64,000 nucleotides of DNA from Kondoa malvinella (GCA_039545315.1 BCIM01000001.1:62001-126000), one strand, 5' to 3'. Shown: positions 23,998 to 37,580, counted from the first letter of the stretch. Numbers and translations: made by a program. The notes: generated by a model from the letters alone, not told the origin.

Positions 23998-24280
23998 ATT
24001 CAGCTCTCTACGTCCATTTCTCTGTGGGGAGCTATTAGCCGCACCATCTTGAGTGTTTCTTGACTGTCTTGATAGGGCAATAGCGGAAATAACTAGATGC
24101 AACACTATCTCTCGCTTGTTGACTGTAAATTCGAACTTGTGGTCAGACTTTTTCGTAAAACATTTCGGCTGTTTTCTAAAACTGGATTGTAGAACGTGAC
24201 AGACATCCGCTGGACGATCTCGAGTCTTGAGCCATTCCTTCTCTTTGGCTGTCTTCCAACTCGACAGCCCACAGCCCAAG

Positions 24281-25255
24281 ATGGTACGACCTGACCGCAG
24301 CACATCAGGAAACACGCTCATCATGTGTTTTATGTGAGGACAGTCGAAAAAGGGAGGCAAGATGTTGCAATTGGTCAACTATAGGCTTCGGGTCACTTTA
24401 ACAGACTCGAGAGCTTTGACTGGTCAAATGCTGGCTTATGATAAGCACATGAACTTGGTACTGGCTGGTCCGTCTTTGCTTCTATCTCAAATGCAAGCAT
24501 CACGCTGAAGGGCTAAAATGTTATAGATTGCGAGGAATTTCGTACACTGCGCAAGAAAAAGAAAGGGTGTGCTTCTTGTTGTCCGCTGGAGTCGCGGGAT
24601 AGTGTTGATTTAGGATGTGAACAGGACGGCCGCACCATCAGATCTAGACGACGGACCACAGGAAATCAAGCGGACTCTGGGTCTCGTCATTCTCAGAGGC
24701 GAATCTATCGTTTCATTGAGCGTACGTCTTCTCTACCGCTTTATCCTTTATGTAATTCATTCTGTTGCAGGTCGAGGGACCACCTCCAGCGCCAAAAGAG
24801 GACCCAACAGCAGGAGTATGCTCTTCTCCCTCTCAGACGGTTGGCGTGGTTGACTTGTTCTTGATAGCTTGTACCTGGTCCTGGAAAAGCAATGGGCGCA
24901 GGCAGAGGTCTAGCCAACATGCCTCGTTCGTTCTCTCTTCACGTCCCTTTCTGTATCGCTTATACATTAATTGTCATGCAGCACCAATGATGAGAGGACA
25001 AGCGCAAAACTTCTCTGGACCTCCTGGTATGCCTGGTATGCCTGGAATGTGCGCTTCTCTATTGTTTGATGGTAGAAGGTTGCTGACCTGGCTTGATTTA
25101 GGCCTCCTCCTGGATTTGGCGGATTTGGCGCGCCTCCACCAGGCTTCCCTCAAGGTGGTCCTCCGCCTGGATTCGCTCCTCCGCCAGGGTCAGTCTAAGA
25201 TCCTTCCGTGTCGATTGTATGACTGACTGTGCTTTACAGATTCGGTGGTCGATAG
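24281..25255 (+). CDS. SMB1: Small nuclear ribonucleoprotein SmB
   Basis: Core Sm-ring protein of the U1, U2, U4/U6 and U5 snRNPs, also part of the telomerase RNP in fungi. The Sm fold is read as KMLQLVNYRLRVTLTDSRAL, TGQMLAYDKHMNLVLADCEE, FRTLRKKKKG, then Sm2 KRTLGLVILRGESIVSLSVE and GPPPAPKEDP. The tail is Pro/Gly/Met-rich (PPGMPGMPGMPPPGFGGFGA), as in SmB. Seven introns are inferred. The best-fitting start is an exon that is only the ATG at 24281-24283, spliced (intron 24284-24343, gtacga...gacag) to SKKGGKMLQ. An ATG inside exon 2, at 24362, is the fallback start. The short exons make the gene nearly invisible as an open frame. It converges with UreG. Confidence 0.94.
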
Positions 25256-25548
25256 TCTGCGCAACAAGTGTTGTGATATAGGAAGACTGGCTTGGATGAA
25301 CCTTGCTGGTGTATGGGCTAGCATGAGTTGTCGCTTCGTTGCGACATGTAATACTAAACAACTTTGAACGATTCTCGTTTTGACCTGACAGATCAATCGT
25401 TTATTCCTCCTTTCCCGTCTGCACCTGAGCTGACCGCTCTCTTCCTGTGCTTAAGGTGAAAAGACTGGCATGCAAGCAACACGGCGAGACAATTGATTTG
25501 GATCTATCTTTGCATCTCTCTATTTAACCCACACACCCTTTCAGTCAC

Positions 25549-26829
25549 TTATTCCACTGCTCCGGAAGCACGCCAGGCGGAAACAATCAAAGAAGCAACC
25601 GCTTCCACACCTTCTCCCTGTCGGACACTGGTGAACAATGTCGGGCCCGAATCTCTCATCTTTGCCGCGTCCCTGTATATCGTTTAAGCCAGACGTACAA
25701 GCAATGGACTACGGCTGACCTAGCCATGACATTGAGATCTGCACCAACATGCGGCGCCAAGTCCGTTTTGTTGATGACAAGTAAGTCGGACTAACATGAT
25801 GCAGATCAGATCTGGTGTGCGACTTAAACCGGAGAGACTGACCTGACTGACGCCTGGCCCACCTTTCCTTGGTACCTTGTCACCTCCAGCAACATCAATC
25901 TTATCTCTGTCCACTCAATATTCGATTATTTGGGGAAATCTAGTGAACTTACCACGTAGATGATATAGTCTGCTAGCTCGCGTGAATACGTAGCAGCAAG
26001 ATTGTCGCCTCCACTCTCAACGAGTAGCATCTCGCAGTTGTATTCTTGTTGTAGTTCTTCGAGAACGTGCAAATTCGCCGAAATATCTTCTCTACAAGTA
26101 ATGTTTCAGACGGGTTTTTGAGACTAAGAAAGTGGTAGAATTACCGAATAGCAGCGTGCGGGCATCCGCCTATCAAGTGAGGCCAATCTATCAGTATGTA
26201 CGGAGCACTGCGATTGAAATCGCTGACCTGTCAATTGGAGCCCAATTCATCAGCAAGCACTAAGACATAATTTGAGAGGCTGTACTGACCTGTCTCTACT
26301 GAGCGGATCCTGCCTGGATCTGACAGTGCTCCGTTTCGGATAAGGAATTCTTGATCTTCGCCTGTTCTATAGATCAGCGCTGTATCAATCAGGGGAAAGA
26401 GATGAACTTGCGAGTAAAGATGTCGTTTGTTAGAATGGCTGCATGTACAATCAGCTTATCGCGCAGGATGATGATAAGATAAGGCTTGCCAATGTTGTAC
26501 TTGTCGCGAAACATTCTCGCCAATGCCAAAGTGAGAGCACTCTTGCCGCTTCCTATAGCAAAGCGATCAGCTCTCGCTACACACAGTGTGACAGGGGGAC
26601 AGCGATTCCTACCTACAGGCCCACCAATGCCTACAGTGAAAGCCCTCTCTTTCCAGTCCCTTCCTGTGTAATCAGGCAAATCTCGTTCAGTGAATTTGCC
26701 TGGGTGTTCCATTATCTCGTGAGTGTGGCCGTGGTCTGTTTGTCCAGAGTGTGAATGCCCTCCATGATCATGCGAATGGTTATCTGTTGGCGCGGGTCGG
26801 GAAGCATTGGCGTTGACTGAGTCGACCAT
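25549..26829 (-). CDS. ureG: Urease accessory GTPase UreG
   Basis: SIMIBI-class GTPase that delivers nickel to urease. The start [20 protein letters not shown] opens a histidine-rich region ([26 protein letters not shown]) that probably binds nickel or zinc. The GTPase core follows: [20 protein letters not shown] (P-loop), [69 protein letters not shown] and [20 protein letters not shown] followed by [17 protein letters not shown]. The last exon gives [20 protein letters not shown] and ends at 25549. About seven introns split it. Urease itself and the other accessory genes are not in the window. The start is 95 bp from the divergent SEC18 start. Confidence 0.96.
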
Positions 26830-26924
26830 AATGTAGAAGCTTTGGCTGTGAATACCAATGTATGTGACGTTGTTGCTCGTTCTAAAGAAGAGGTGAGGCT
26901 GGGTTGACGAGCAACCACCGAAAG

Positions 26925-30037
<3,113 letters not shown>

Positions 30038-30186
30038 TCGAACAGCTGATCGACTCTTTAACGGACTGATGAACCATATTGGCCAATCTGGTCTCACTCA
30101 AGTCTAGTCGCACAAGAAGCTGGTCTCCTTCGTGCGAACAAACGATATGTACAGATAGTCTACAAATGCATGCTCTTTACGGACAA

Positions 30187-30800
30187 TCAATTCTTTGTAC
30201 TGCCTCCTTGCGATCCTACACCCGCTTCTTCTAATTCTGATTGATCGTGGCTCGGGTTTGGGTTGTAGACCTCTTTTGTAGCTTGCATCAACTCATAAAG
30301 CTGTGCTACTTGCTCTGAGGAAAGCTTTGATTGGAAAGATGTCAATCATCTTTTGAGAGAGAGTATGAAGGAAGAGACAAACCTTCTCGAGCGTTTGTGA
30401 TTCAAGTCGTTTGCCTATTGATTCAATACCCGTATCGCTTTCGATTTGATCCAAGTATCTGCAAGACATTAACGATATCAGTACCTCAGTCAATAAGTAG
30501 GGGTGCGGGCTGACGTCTTCCAAGTTCCCAAGAATCCGATAATGTGCAAAGGATTATCGATTCCAGCATGTCGCCTGAATTCAGCCTGTGCAGGACCGGT
30601 ATAAGTACTAATAGCAGTGCAAACAGGCTGCTGCGTGCCTTGACGTAGCCATCGCCCATAGTCCTCATCTCGAACGGTAACTTCTTATGAGCGCATAGCA
30701 GACGTCGATACAATACAAGAGGCGGTAGTAGTTGAGCAGCGGCTTTGTCCAGAGGCAGATTGGATACTTGCTGCGCTAGTCTTCGAGCTGTCGTTTGCAT
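30187..30800 (-). CDS. SDHAF3: Succinate dehydrogenase assembly factor 3 (Acn9 family)
   Basis: Mitochondrial LYR-motif protein that helps insert iron-sulfur clusters into the Sdh2 subunit. The first exon gives MQTTARRLAQQVSNLPLDKA, then LVLYRRLLCAHKKLPFEMRT followed by MGDGYVK, with LYR visible. Splicing adds AEFRRHAGIDNPLHIIGFLG, TYLDQIESDTGIE, QTLEKLSSEQVAQLYELMQA and TKEVYNPN, with a hydrophilic end. The family junction YVK|AEFRRH forces an intron whose donor begins GC (30586-30638, gcacgc...cacag). The two other introns are GT-AG. The protein is about 150 aa. The start is 50 bp from the divergent PI31 start. Confidence 0.9.
30586..30638 (-). other. Predicted GC-AG intron in SDHAF3
   Basis: The conserved family junction YVK to AEFRRH places the donor at AAG|gcacgc and the acceptor at gcacag|GCT. 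The intron is 53 nt. A GT donor six bases upstream would delete the Val-Lys pair of YVKAEF. Confidence 0.7.
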
Positions 30801-30850
30801 CTTTTGCGTAAAGTGGTTGCACGCTGACGAGCGACAACGACTCAGCGGAA

Positions 30851-31973
30851 ATGGCCGATCAGCTGGAATCTGATAAAGTACTCAAGACGCTTTATCAAGT
30901 CTTGCCTGAAGATTGCAATACTCTGAACAGCCCGCATGTGGCTCTGGCAGCTCTGGTCCATGCTTTACACGTACAACTTCAATTCCGGTTAACACCTGCT
31001 CATGCCGTGTCTGAAGCTTTGGAGGATGAAGAAGACAAGAGGTTGGCTGCGAACAGGCTACCTGATGGATGGGGTCAACCTGGAAGGGATCTGTCTTTGG
31101 CTTATCGACATGCCTCCAGTGCAATGTCGTTCGAGACTGGTGTCAGTAAAGTAGGCGGCAGGGTGATTGTGAACGCTGTAGCCGTAGAAGTGAGCTCTCT
31201 AATCACCATACTGAGACCCCAATTTGATGTCTTGCGCGTTTATAGGACAGCAAGACGAAAACGCTCGACGTCGTCATCACCGACTATTTCTCATCTTCCG
31301 TGTTTCCATTCGCCGTGTCTTCCGATGCCTCCTTTGTAGAGATGTTTGCTTCCCCAGCCCGACTTAAAGACCTCATATCACTATGGAAGAGCGGAATCGT
31401 CCAACCTCTCATGCCTGGTTTACTCAAAGGCGAATCTACTCAAGAAGAAGATGAAGCACCGCCTAGACAGACAAGAGGATCTTATTACCCTGATCCAGGA
31501 GGACCTTTCGTTGGTGGTCGACCTGAATTCCCACAAGCTGGTCCATCCGGTTTGAGATTGCCAAACGTAGGAGGATCAGATCTAGATCCTTTAGCTGGGT
31601 TAGGTGGTAGTACAGGTGGAAGAATACCACTAGGCGGGACAGGTGGTGATGGAATGATGGTCGGACCTAATCATCCCTTGTTTAGGGATCGCTTGAGGGA
31701 TCCCGGAGCGGATCAACAGAGGTTTTGGACTGGAGATGGTTATTTACCGCCTGGCGCTGTTCCTCCTGGAGCGAGGTTCGATCCTGTTGGACCTAATGGA
31801 CCGCCTGGCTTTGGTCAAGGTCCCGATTTGGGTATGCCAGGTAGAGGCAGAGGTGGACCTGGTAGGAACTTTGGTGATGCTATGCGGCCAGTAAGCAGAT
31901 TGGGTGGACTATGTTGTCGTCATACTAATGTTGTGCGTAGCCCGGCTTCAACCCTCACGACATGTTTGGATAG
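30851..31973 (+). CDS. PI31: Proteasome inhibitor PI31-like protein
   Basis: PI31 proteins bind the 20S proteasome and act as inhibitors in vitro or as proteasome transport adaptors. The N-terminal FP-type domain reads LQFRLTPAHAVSEAL, LPDGWGQPGRDLSLAYRHAS and GRVIVNAVAVE, then after one intron TLDVVITDYFSSSVFPFAVS and LKDLISLWKSGIVQPLMPGL. The C-terminal half is Gly/Pro-rich with DLDPLAGLGG, GGDGMMVGPNHPLFRDRLRD, PPGARFDPVGPNGPPGFGQG and PGRGRGGPGR. The last intron joins GDAMRP to PGFNPHDMFG and the stop at 31973. The PPGARFDPxxP and NHPLF motifs are PI31 signatures. It shares a minimal promoter with SDHAF3. Confidence 0.87.
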
Positions 31974-32096
31974 TTCGAAGAAGCGGAAGCTTTTGGATGA
32001 TCATATTTGTACAATGACTCTTTGCATGCAACGATTTCCGTGAATGTATTTTTACAACAACCTATTGTACAAAGAAGCCCTGTACAAGGACACAAT

Positions 32097-33015
32097 TCAA
32101 TAATAAGGAACATTCTCCAGAGCCTCCACCTCTGCTTCCATCCTGGCCGTATCATTCTTGAGCCACTCAACATACTGAATCGCCTGACCAATGAATCGAT
32201 TCTTTGTAGCACCAGAAAAGACTTCGCCCCTCCTTCCTCTACCCGTAGCTTTCTTAGCAGGCTTCTTTTTCCTTTTCCCATTCGCGTTTGGTTCCTCTTC
32301 TGCTTCTGTTCCACTAGCCTCATCACCAAATGGACTGATGCCGGATTCAGCTTCACCCCGAGTGACGAGCTCGACCAATTCTTTAAAAGATTCTTTAATC
32401 ATGTCACGTCGCTTCTTTTCGCTTTCCAAGTGGTTTAATCGTTTTTGATCTGCTGTTAGAGCTACTTTGGGTTTGGATTTCTTTGGTGGTGCTGGTGCAG
32501 GTTTGCTCGTGCTTTGTTCTGGTGCAGTTTGTGCTTTAGGTGAAGGGGCGGGAGTAGCTATAACATGATAAGAAAGTATAGGCTGGAGGTAAGAATTGAG
32601 AACACGTACGAGCACGACTGTTAGCAGCACTAGGTACTCTAGACAGCGTCGCAGCGGCACTGAAATCGGCCGCATCAAGCTCCAATTCAGGAGGCAACCT
32701 TCGTTGGCGTTTAGAAAGTATCTGGTCTGGTAGACCATGAATGACGATTTGCGTGTCCATTTCAGTCAAGAAGCTGTTCATTTTGGAAGAGAGGTCTGAT
32801 AGATTGGATTCATGTTCTGGCTGCAGCCCGTATGAAGAGGGTCCAGGGAAATGAGGCATGGCAGGGTAATTTGGTTGCTGGGGTAGGGAAGGCATGGCGT
32901 ATTCAAAGTCTGCGCTAAGGCAGTCAGTTACAAGCTATTAGAGTGTCAGAAAGGCAAAGACAGTACCTTCAAAGCGTGGGGGGCCATTGCCAGGTAAGGG
33001 AGAGAACGAATTCAT
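32097..33015 (-). CDS. bHLH transcription factor with a very long loop
   Basis: Basic helix-loop-helix protein of about 270 aa. The start MNSFSPLPGNGPPRFE is spliced to a Pro/Gln-rich exon, PSLPQQPNYPAMPHFPGPSS, then LSSKMNSFLTEMDTQIVIHG and SKRQRRLPPELELDAADFSA. The last exon has a Pro/Lys-rich stretch and the basic region KRLNHLESEKKRRDMIKESF followed by KELVELV. His, Glu and Arg sit at the H5-E9-R13 positions of CACGTG-binding class-B factors. Helix 2 (NRFIGQAIQYVEWLKNDTAR) comes only after about 60 residues, which are acidic then Lys/Arg-rich (EEEPNANGKRKKKPAKKATG). Such long loops are known in fungal lipid and phosphate regulators, but I cannot name this one. Confidence 0.85.
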
Positions 33016-33192
33016 CGGCGCTGAAAGGGTGTGTGTTGTCCAGTAGCTTATACCTGATGAGAATGCAAAAGTGGAAAACAAGACATGTGAAGAGAAGAGA
33101 CGGGGAGTCTGTACAATCACGTGGAGGGGATGTCTACAAGCGTCCCGCTCATTGCCTCGACAATATCTCTCTTCTATCTGATATAGCATAGA

Positions 33193-33613
33193 ATGCGCTT
33201 TTACTCAGTTATACGGCAAGCTGCCAATGAGCAAACATTATCACCACGGCTGGCTCAAATATCTGCGCCAACTCGTTTTCAAGTGGGCATGCAAATAACT
33301 GCCTTTATCGCTTCTGGAGGTCCGTCACAATCTCGCAGTCAATTGTACACGGTGCTCAGAGACTACTTTGCAGCTACTCTGATCTATGGCGTGCTCTTTT
33401 ACGACTTTAATAAAGATCAGCCTGTACAAAGAGAGAACTGCTTTGATCCCGTTCGTTCAAGCTTTCGCGTTGGGTATGCTGAGCTAACGTGGATCTAATG
33501 AGATACGCACAATGGTCTTTGGATGGGTCAACAGAAATGTAATGACGCTGAACGAAGAAGATAAAGCTGTTCTGGCGAGACAGAAGCCGCAAGGGAAGGA
33601 TCATGTCGTGTGA
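33193..33613 (+). CDS. Small protein of unknown function with one hydrophobic segment
   Basis: Not recognised. The ATG at 33193 opens MRFYSVIRQAANEQTLSPRL followed by AQISAPTRFQVGMQ, a basic, Ser/Gln-containing N-terminus that could be a mitochondrial presequence. A hydrophobic segment, YFAATLIYGVLFYDFN, follows. The frame then hits a stop at about 33498. An intron of about 50 nt ending at 33509 (with ctaac near its 3' side) joins it to a second exon ending RQKPQGKDHVV at 33613. The spliced product is about 120 aa. Small mitochondrial membrane subunits have this layout, but no family motif was seen. It could also be an upstream exon of a larger unrecognised gene. Confidence 0.5.
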
Positions 33614-34050
33614 TTGATTGGTTGGTGTACTGTCGTCCAGTAATTCAGACCTTGCGATGGGAGCAAAAGGCGAGAGCGGATTCAGTACAGTCACGGAAGC
33701 GCAAGTAATGGCCTGACAAGGTGCGCAGAAGTATTGGACTCATGGATATCTGCTCATTGCGATATTCACAGCTTCACGAACCGTGCCGAGCGGCTGCAGT
33801 GACTTATCAACATCGCTGGCCTCCCACAACACGACAGCAATGATCTGCTGCGCAAGCCTTGCGGTGTCATGCAATTCAGCCGCGACAGCCATGCTCTCGG
33901 AACAGCTCAGTCTGTGCACAGGATAGAAGAGCACGAAGTAGAGAAGGAAGGCTTGGTTGTACATATGTAATTTTAATTGATTGCAGCATGATTTGGCATG
34001 ACATTTCCCTTTTTCCATTTTGCATCCGTCTACATCTTCTTGGAGTCCAC
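33614..34050. other. Intergenic region between two 3' ends
   Basis: About 440 bp between the stops of the convergent small unknown gene and the MetE-like gene. Minus-strand open frames here run into the MetE-like last intron and lack family features. Only 3' untranslated sequence is assigned. Confidence 0.35.
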
Positions 34051-36185
34051 TTAACCCCAGATTTCCTTGGAAGCCTTGACGACCAACTCCAACTTTGCCT
34101 TCATTTCCTTCTCGTTGGGCAAATTGCCATCCGAGTCTAGCCCCAAGAACAATCAGTACGCAAGCCACAATGATTAAAAAGAAGAGCATACGAGAAGCGA
34201 AACCACATTGAGGTGACAAAGCGAGCTGTTTCAAAGCGTCTTCTTTGCTTCGTTTTGGCTCGCCTTGAGTGGAAATCATTTCGACGGCTTCGTTTACCCT
34301 CTTCTTGAGGTCAGCGACGGATTCAAGCTAGGAAAGAGCATCAGTGTGCGGTAGTAAAGGTAGAGAGAGCACGTTTACTTCTGGCTTCTTGGAGGAGATG
34401 AGACCGAGGATAGCCTTTTTGTGCAATGGGCTGGGATGGAAAGGTCAGGACAAATTAGAGATCCAAGAGAGATTGGCATACAGGAACTTCAATGGCTCGA
34501 AACCACCAGCGCGGGCAGTGTCGTATTCGAGCTGTTCAACAATTTTAGACTACTGTATGAACAGGGCATCTGGAAGACATACGTAGTAAACGTCAAAGTT
34601 GATTTCGTTAAACATGCGCGCAGCAATACGGTCATAGCCTCCTTCGGAAAAGTGCAGACCATCCTTGAAGTTGCCTCTGCAGACTGATTCGCATAACCCA
34701 TGTCATAAGCCATTCGAGCTGCTGAAGCAATCACAGACTCACGATGCAGACCACAGACCATATCTTTCGGGTGGTCCTTCAAGCAATCGTTGTATAGCTT
34801 GATGTAAGTGTTTAACAGACGAGCAGAGTCTTCTCCCGCTTTCTTCATGCCGTCCAACATGACTTCGGAGCAAAAGTAGGCCAACCTGTATAGAATGAGT
34901 GTGCATTATCCTCATAGTGGGTATGCAGCGTACAGAGGATCATCGATTTGGATGTTGCCTGGTCTGAACGTCAGTATTCGGTCCATGGGAAGACTGCTCG
35001 ACTTACGGCACCCAAGCGAGTACAGGTAAGCAAGTTCTTCTCTGTATGCTTTGGACAGATCGGCAAAATGCTCATCTACAAGTAACGTAAAGGACCGAGC
35101 ATGCTATCGCAGAGATGCGCATACCATCGTTCTTGTACACATCCGAAGGATAAGCATATCGTCCATGACGAAGATGGAACCATTCAGGAGCAGCCATAGT
35201 GATTTTGATGTTCTTGACCTCCTGCAAACGTTGAGCCCGAGCTGAAAGACAAGCGTGTTTGGGAGCCTAACATCAGCAGGCACAAGCTTGGCTATGCGTT
35301 GGAATTCGGCGCCGTATGCGCAGGGCTTGGTGCGCTTGATTCGACCAGTGCACATGTACGAGTCGGCCTAGACTGTTTTAGCTACATTGTCTAGGATAGG
35401 TAGTCATGCAAACCTTTTTGAAGTCTGCAGGCATGAAAGCCTTGACGTCCTGATTTCACGTGGTTTATCAGCGGGTGTGAAAAGCACTGTTGAGATAGAA
35501 AGCGTACGGGCACATACATCATGAATCTAGCTGCAAGTCAGCTCTAGGCAAAGGATTCAAGGATTCACTTACTGCTCCTTGGGCACATCTGCGACGTGAC
35601 CAAAGCCTTCCAGATGATCGTGCTGTCGCGCTATTCAGCATGGAGATACTTCACTAATATGACGACCTTACGAAGCCATCGCTACACTTGTGCATGAGAT
35701 AAATCACCTCTAAAACGATTGGTCACACTCACTAGAACACTGGAGATCACACACAAGGTATCAGCAATGACCTACATCAGATCCATAGGCAGACTTACTG
35801 TGACGGCCAAACTCTCCATCAGTGACAGCCTAGGCCGTTCACCCATCAGCAAAGATGCCAAAATCCAATGGCACAACTAGCTGACCTTGAGCCCGACCTC
35901 TTTCTGGAGCTTGACAGCTTCCTCGACAGCCTTGTTGGTCACATCATTCAACTCGGCTTCGGAGACTTGCTTCTTGTCGAATGCAGCGCGCTTTTCCTGC
36001 AAAGATTTCCTCAGCGATGATTCATACTTGCAGGCTAGATTCGGAGACAGACGAGCAAATATTGAGGTCTCTTGAGCGAGCCAATCTATCGAAACGTTTC
36101 ATCAAGCTCGTTTTCAGCCCGCGAATGCATAAGTCATGCTTACGTGCTCGGCAGGAAAAGGTGGGCTGTTTGCTACTTGTGACAT
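34051..36185 (-). CDS. MetE-like (UROD/MetE superfamily) protein
   Basis: Protein of the cobalamin-independent methionine synthase C-terminal fold, single-domain type (COG0620-like), widespread in fungi, with uncertain substrate. The start MSQVANSPPFPAEH is followed by EKRAAFDKKQVSEAELNDVT, NKAVEEAVKLQKEVGLK and AVTDGEFGRH-type residues. Later come GNIQIDDPLLAYFCSEVMLD, HPKDMVCGLHRCRGNFKDGL, FSEGGYDRIAARMFNEINFD, VYYLEYDTARAGGFEPLKFL, KKAILGLISSKKPELESVAD and LSPQCGFASRM. It ends with LELVVKASKEIWG. The HxC, Glu and CGF positions line up with the zinc ligands of MetE, so metal binding is likely. About eight to ten short introns occur and not every one was resolved. It lacks the N-terminal MetE half, so it is unlikely to be the main methionine synthase. 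Confidence 0.82.
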
Positions 36186-36363
36186 CTTGCAAGATCGTTG
36201 GTTCGTCCCTCTGTATTAGCTGCTGGCCCTCCATCACGTCGCCCTCGGGATGTCGGATAGCACCTGGCAGATTGTCTTGCCGGGGGTGAAGTCATTATTA
36301 TTTGGCTGCTCCCCACAGCGACCTCGTCAGACGCTAATAGATAGTCGTGCACAAGCAACCAAC

Positions 36364-37418
36364 ATGCAAGACAGTAGACCTCTTGTGAGTACCTTCGTGC
36401 GCTTGCAAAGGTTATCTAAATGTGACGTGGCGCGATGACAGCCTCCAGGTCAGTCAAGTCGAAGTATAGCTGGTCTAAAGGATAGGGGCCTGACGTATGT
36501 GTGCAGGATGGATCTCTCAGTATGATGAGACGCATCAGAGAAGCTATTGGGTAGACAGTGAGGATCAAATGCTTGGCGCTCGATTGTCACGACAACTCAT
36601 AGCCTATACAGCTCAGGCCAATGGCGGCAAGGGCAAGTCGATATGGACTCATCCATTAGATGGTCAGTCTCGGTATCTTTGTGCTGTGATGTTTGAGCTG
36701 ACGATGTCATCTCATTAGACCCGGAATATCAAGCATCACAAAGTGGTGCGACTCGATATGCGCCTCCCCCTGGACCACCAGATAGCAAATCCAGCCACTA
36801 CTCTTCTCAATCTGGTGGTGGCTACCAAGACCCTCAACAAGGATACAACTCGTATCAGCAACAGCCGCAGTACGGTCAAGGTCAGCCTCAATATGGCCAA
36901 GACTACTCCCAACAGCAGCAATACGGGCAGCAACCATACGCTCAGCAGGGTTATGGGCAACAAGGCATGATGCAGCAACAGCAACAACCTCAAAAGAAAG
37001 GTTTCATGTCGAAACTAATGGGTGGTGGCTCTTCTGGCCAAAGACCTATGCAACAGCCCATGTATGGTCAGCAGCCCATGTATGCGCAACAACCAATGTA
37101 TGGCAGACCGCAAAGACAGGGTGGTGGAATGGGCATGTAAGTTAAAGATATCCTTTCGCAAGGCTACTCCTTCTCACTTGTGAATCTAGGGGAGGCGGTA
37201 TGGCGATGGGTGCAGGTGCGGGTCTGCTAGGTGGTATGATGCTCGGAGGAGCAATGGATGGTGGTGATGATTGGTGAGTGTGAACCTATGTGGACCAAGT
37301 GCATCTTGCTTATTCATGTCTTGCACCTCTCCAGCGGAGGAGGAGATGATGGAGGGTAAATTCATTCCTTCCTTGACCTTGTTCTGGGACTGACATTATT
37401 TCCAGTGGTGGAGAATAA
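36364..37418 (+). CDS. Q/G-rich WW-domain protein
   Basis: About 280 aa. The first exon MQDSRPL (36364-36384), a 7-nt exon cctccag (36442-36448) and the next exon join to give RPLPPGWISQYDETHQRSYW followed by VD, the first strand of a WW domain (LPPGW). Later IWTHPLDDPEY carries the second conserved Trp and Pro. The rest is low complexity: Gln/Tyr/Gly repeats (QQGYNSYQQQPQYGQGQPQY), KKGFMSKLMGGGSSG, MYGQQPMYAQQPMYG repeats, and a Gly/Met-rich hydrophobic patch (MGAGAGLLGGMMLGGAMDGG). It ends in tiny Gly/Asp exons. WW-plus-YGQ proteins of this kind occur in many fungi; binding to PPxY partners such as the 22 kb protein is possible but untested. At least six introns. Confidence 0.8.
36442..36448 (+). 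other. Predicted 7-nt micro-exon in the WW-domain gene
   Basis: The bases cctccag are flanked by gatgacag on the left and gtcagt on the right. They supply Pro-Pro-Gly(first base) and complete LPPGW of the WW domain. The flanking introns are 57 nt (36385-36441) and 58 nt (36449-36506). Confidence 0.75.
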
Positions 37419-37580
37419 GCGGGATACAAGCATGGATCTGTTTGATAGTAGCATCAAACGTGTTTTAGGAAAGAAGGATCTCTTTGTATATCGTCTCTAG
37501 CTGTTCAGCTGTTCAATAATCTTCCGTCTATCGTTACCGCGTTGAGATGACATGGGAAAGTCGCATCTCTGAGACTACCT

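Noticed and set aside
23845..24378. Upstream minus-strand extension of RPL11
   Set aside because: uL5 proteins start close to the [11 protein letters not shown] motif; the upstream frame has no ribosomal-protein similarity and overlaps the SmB promoter and first exon.
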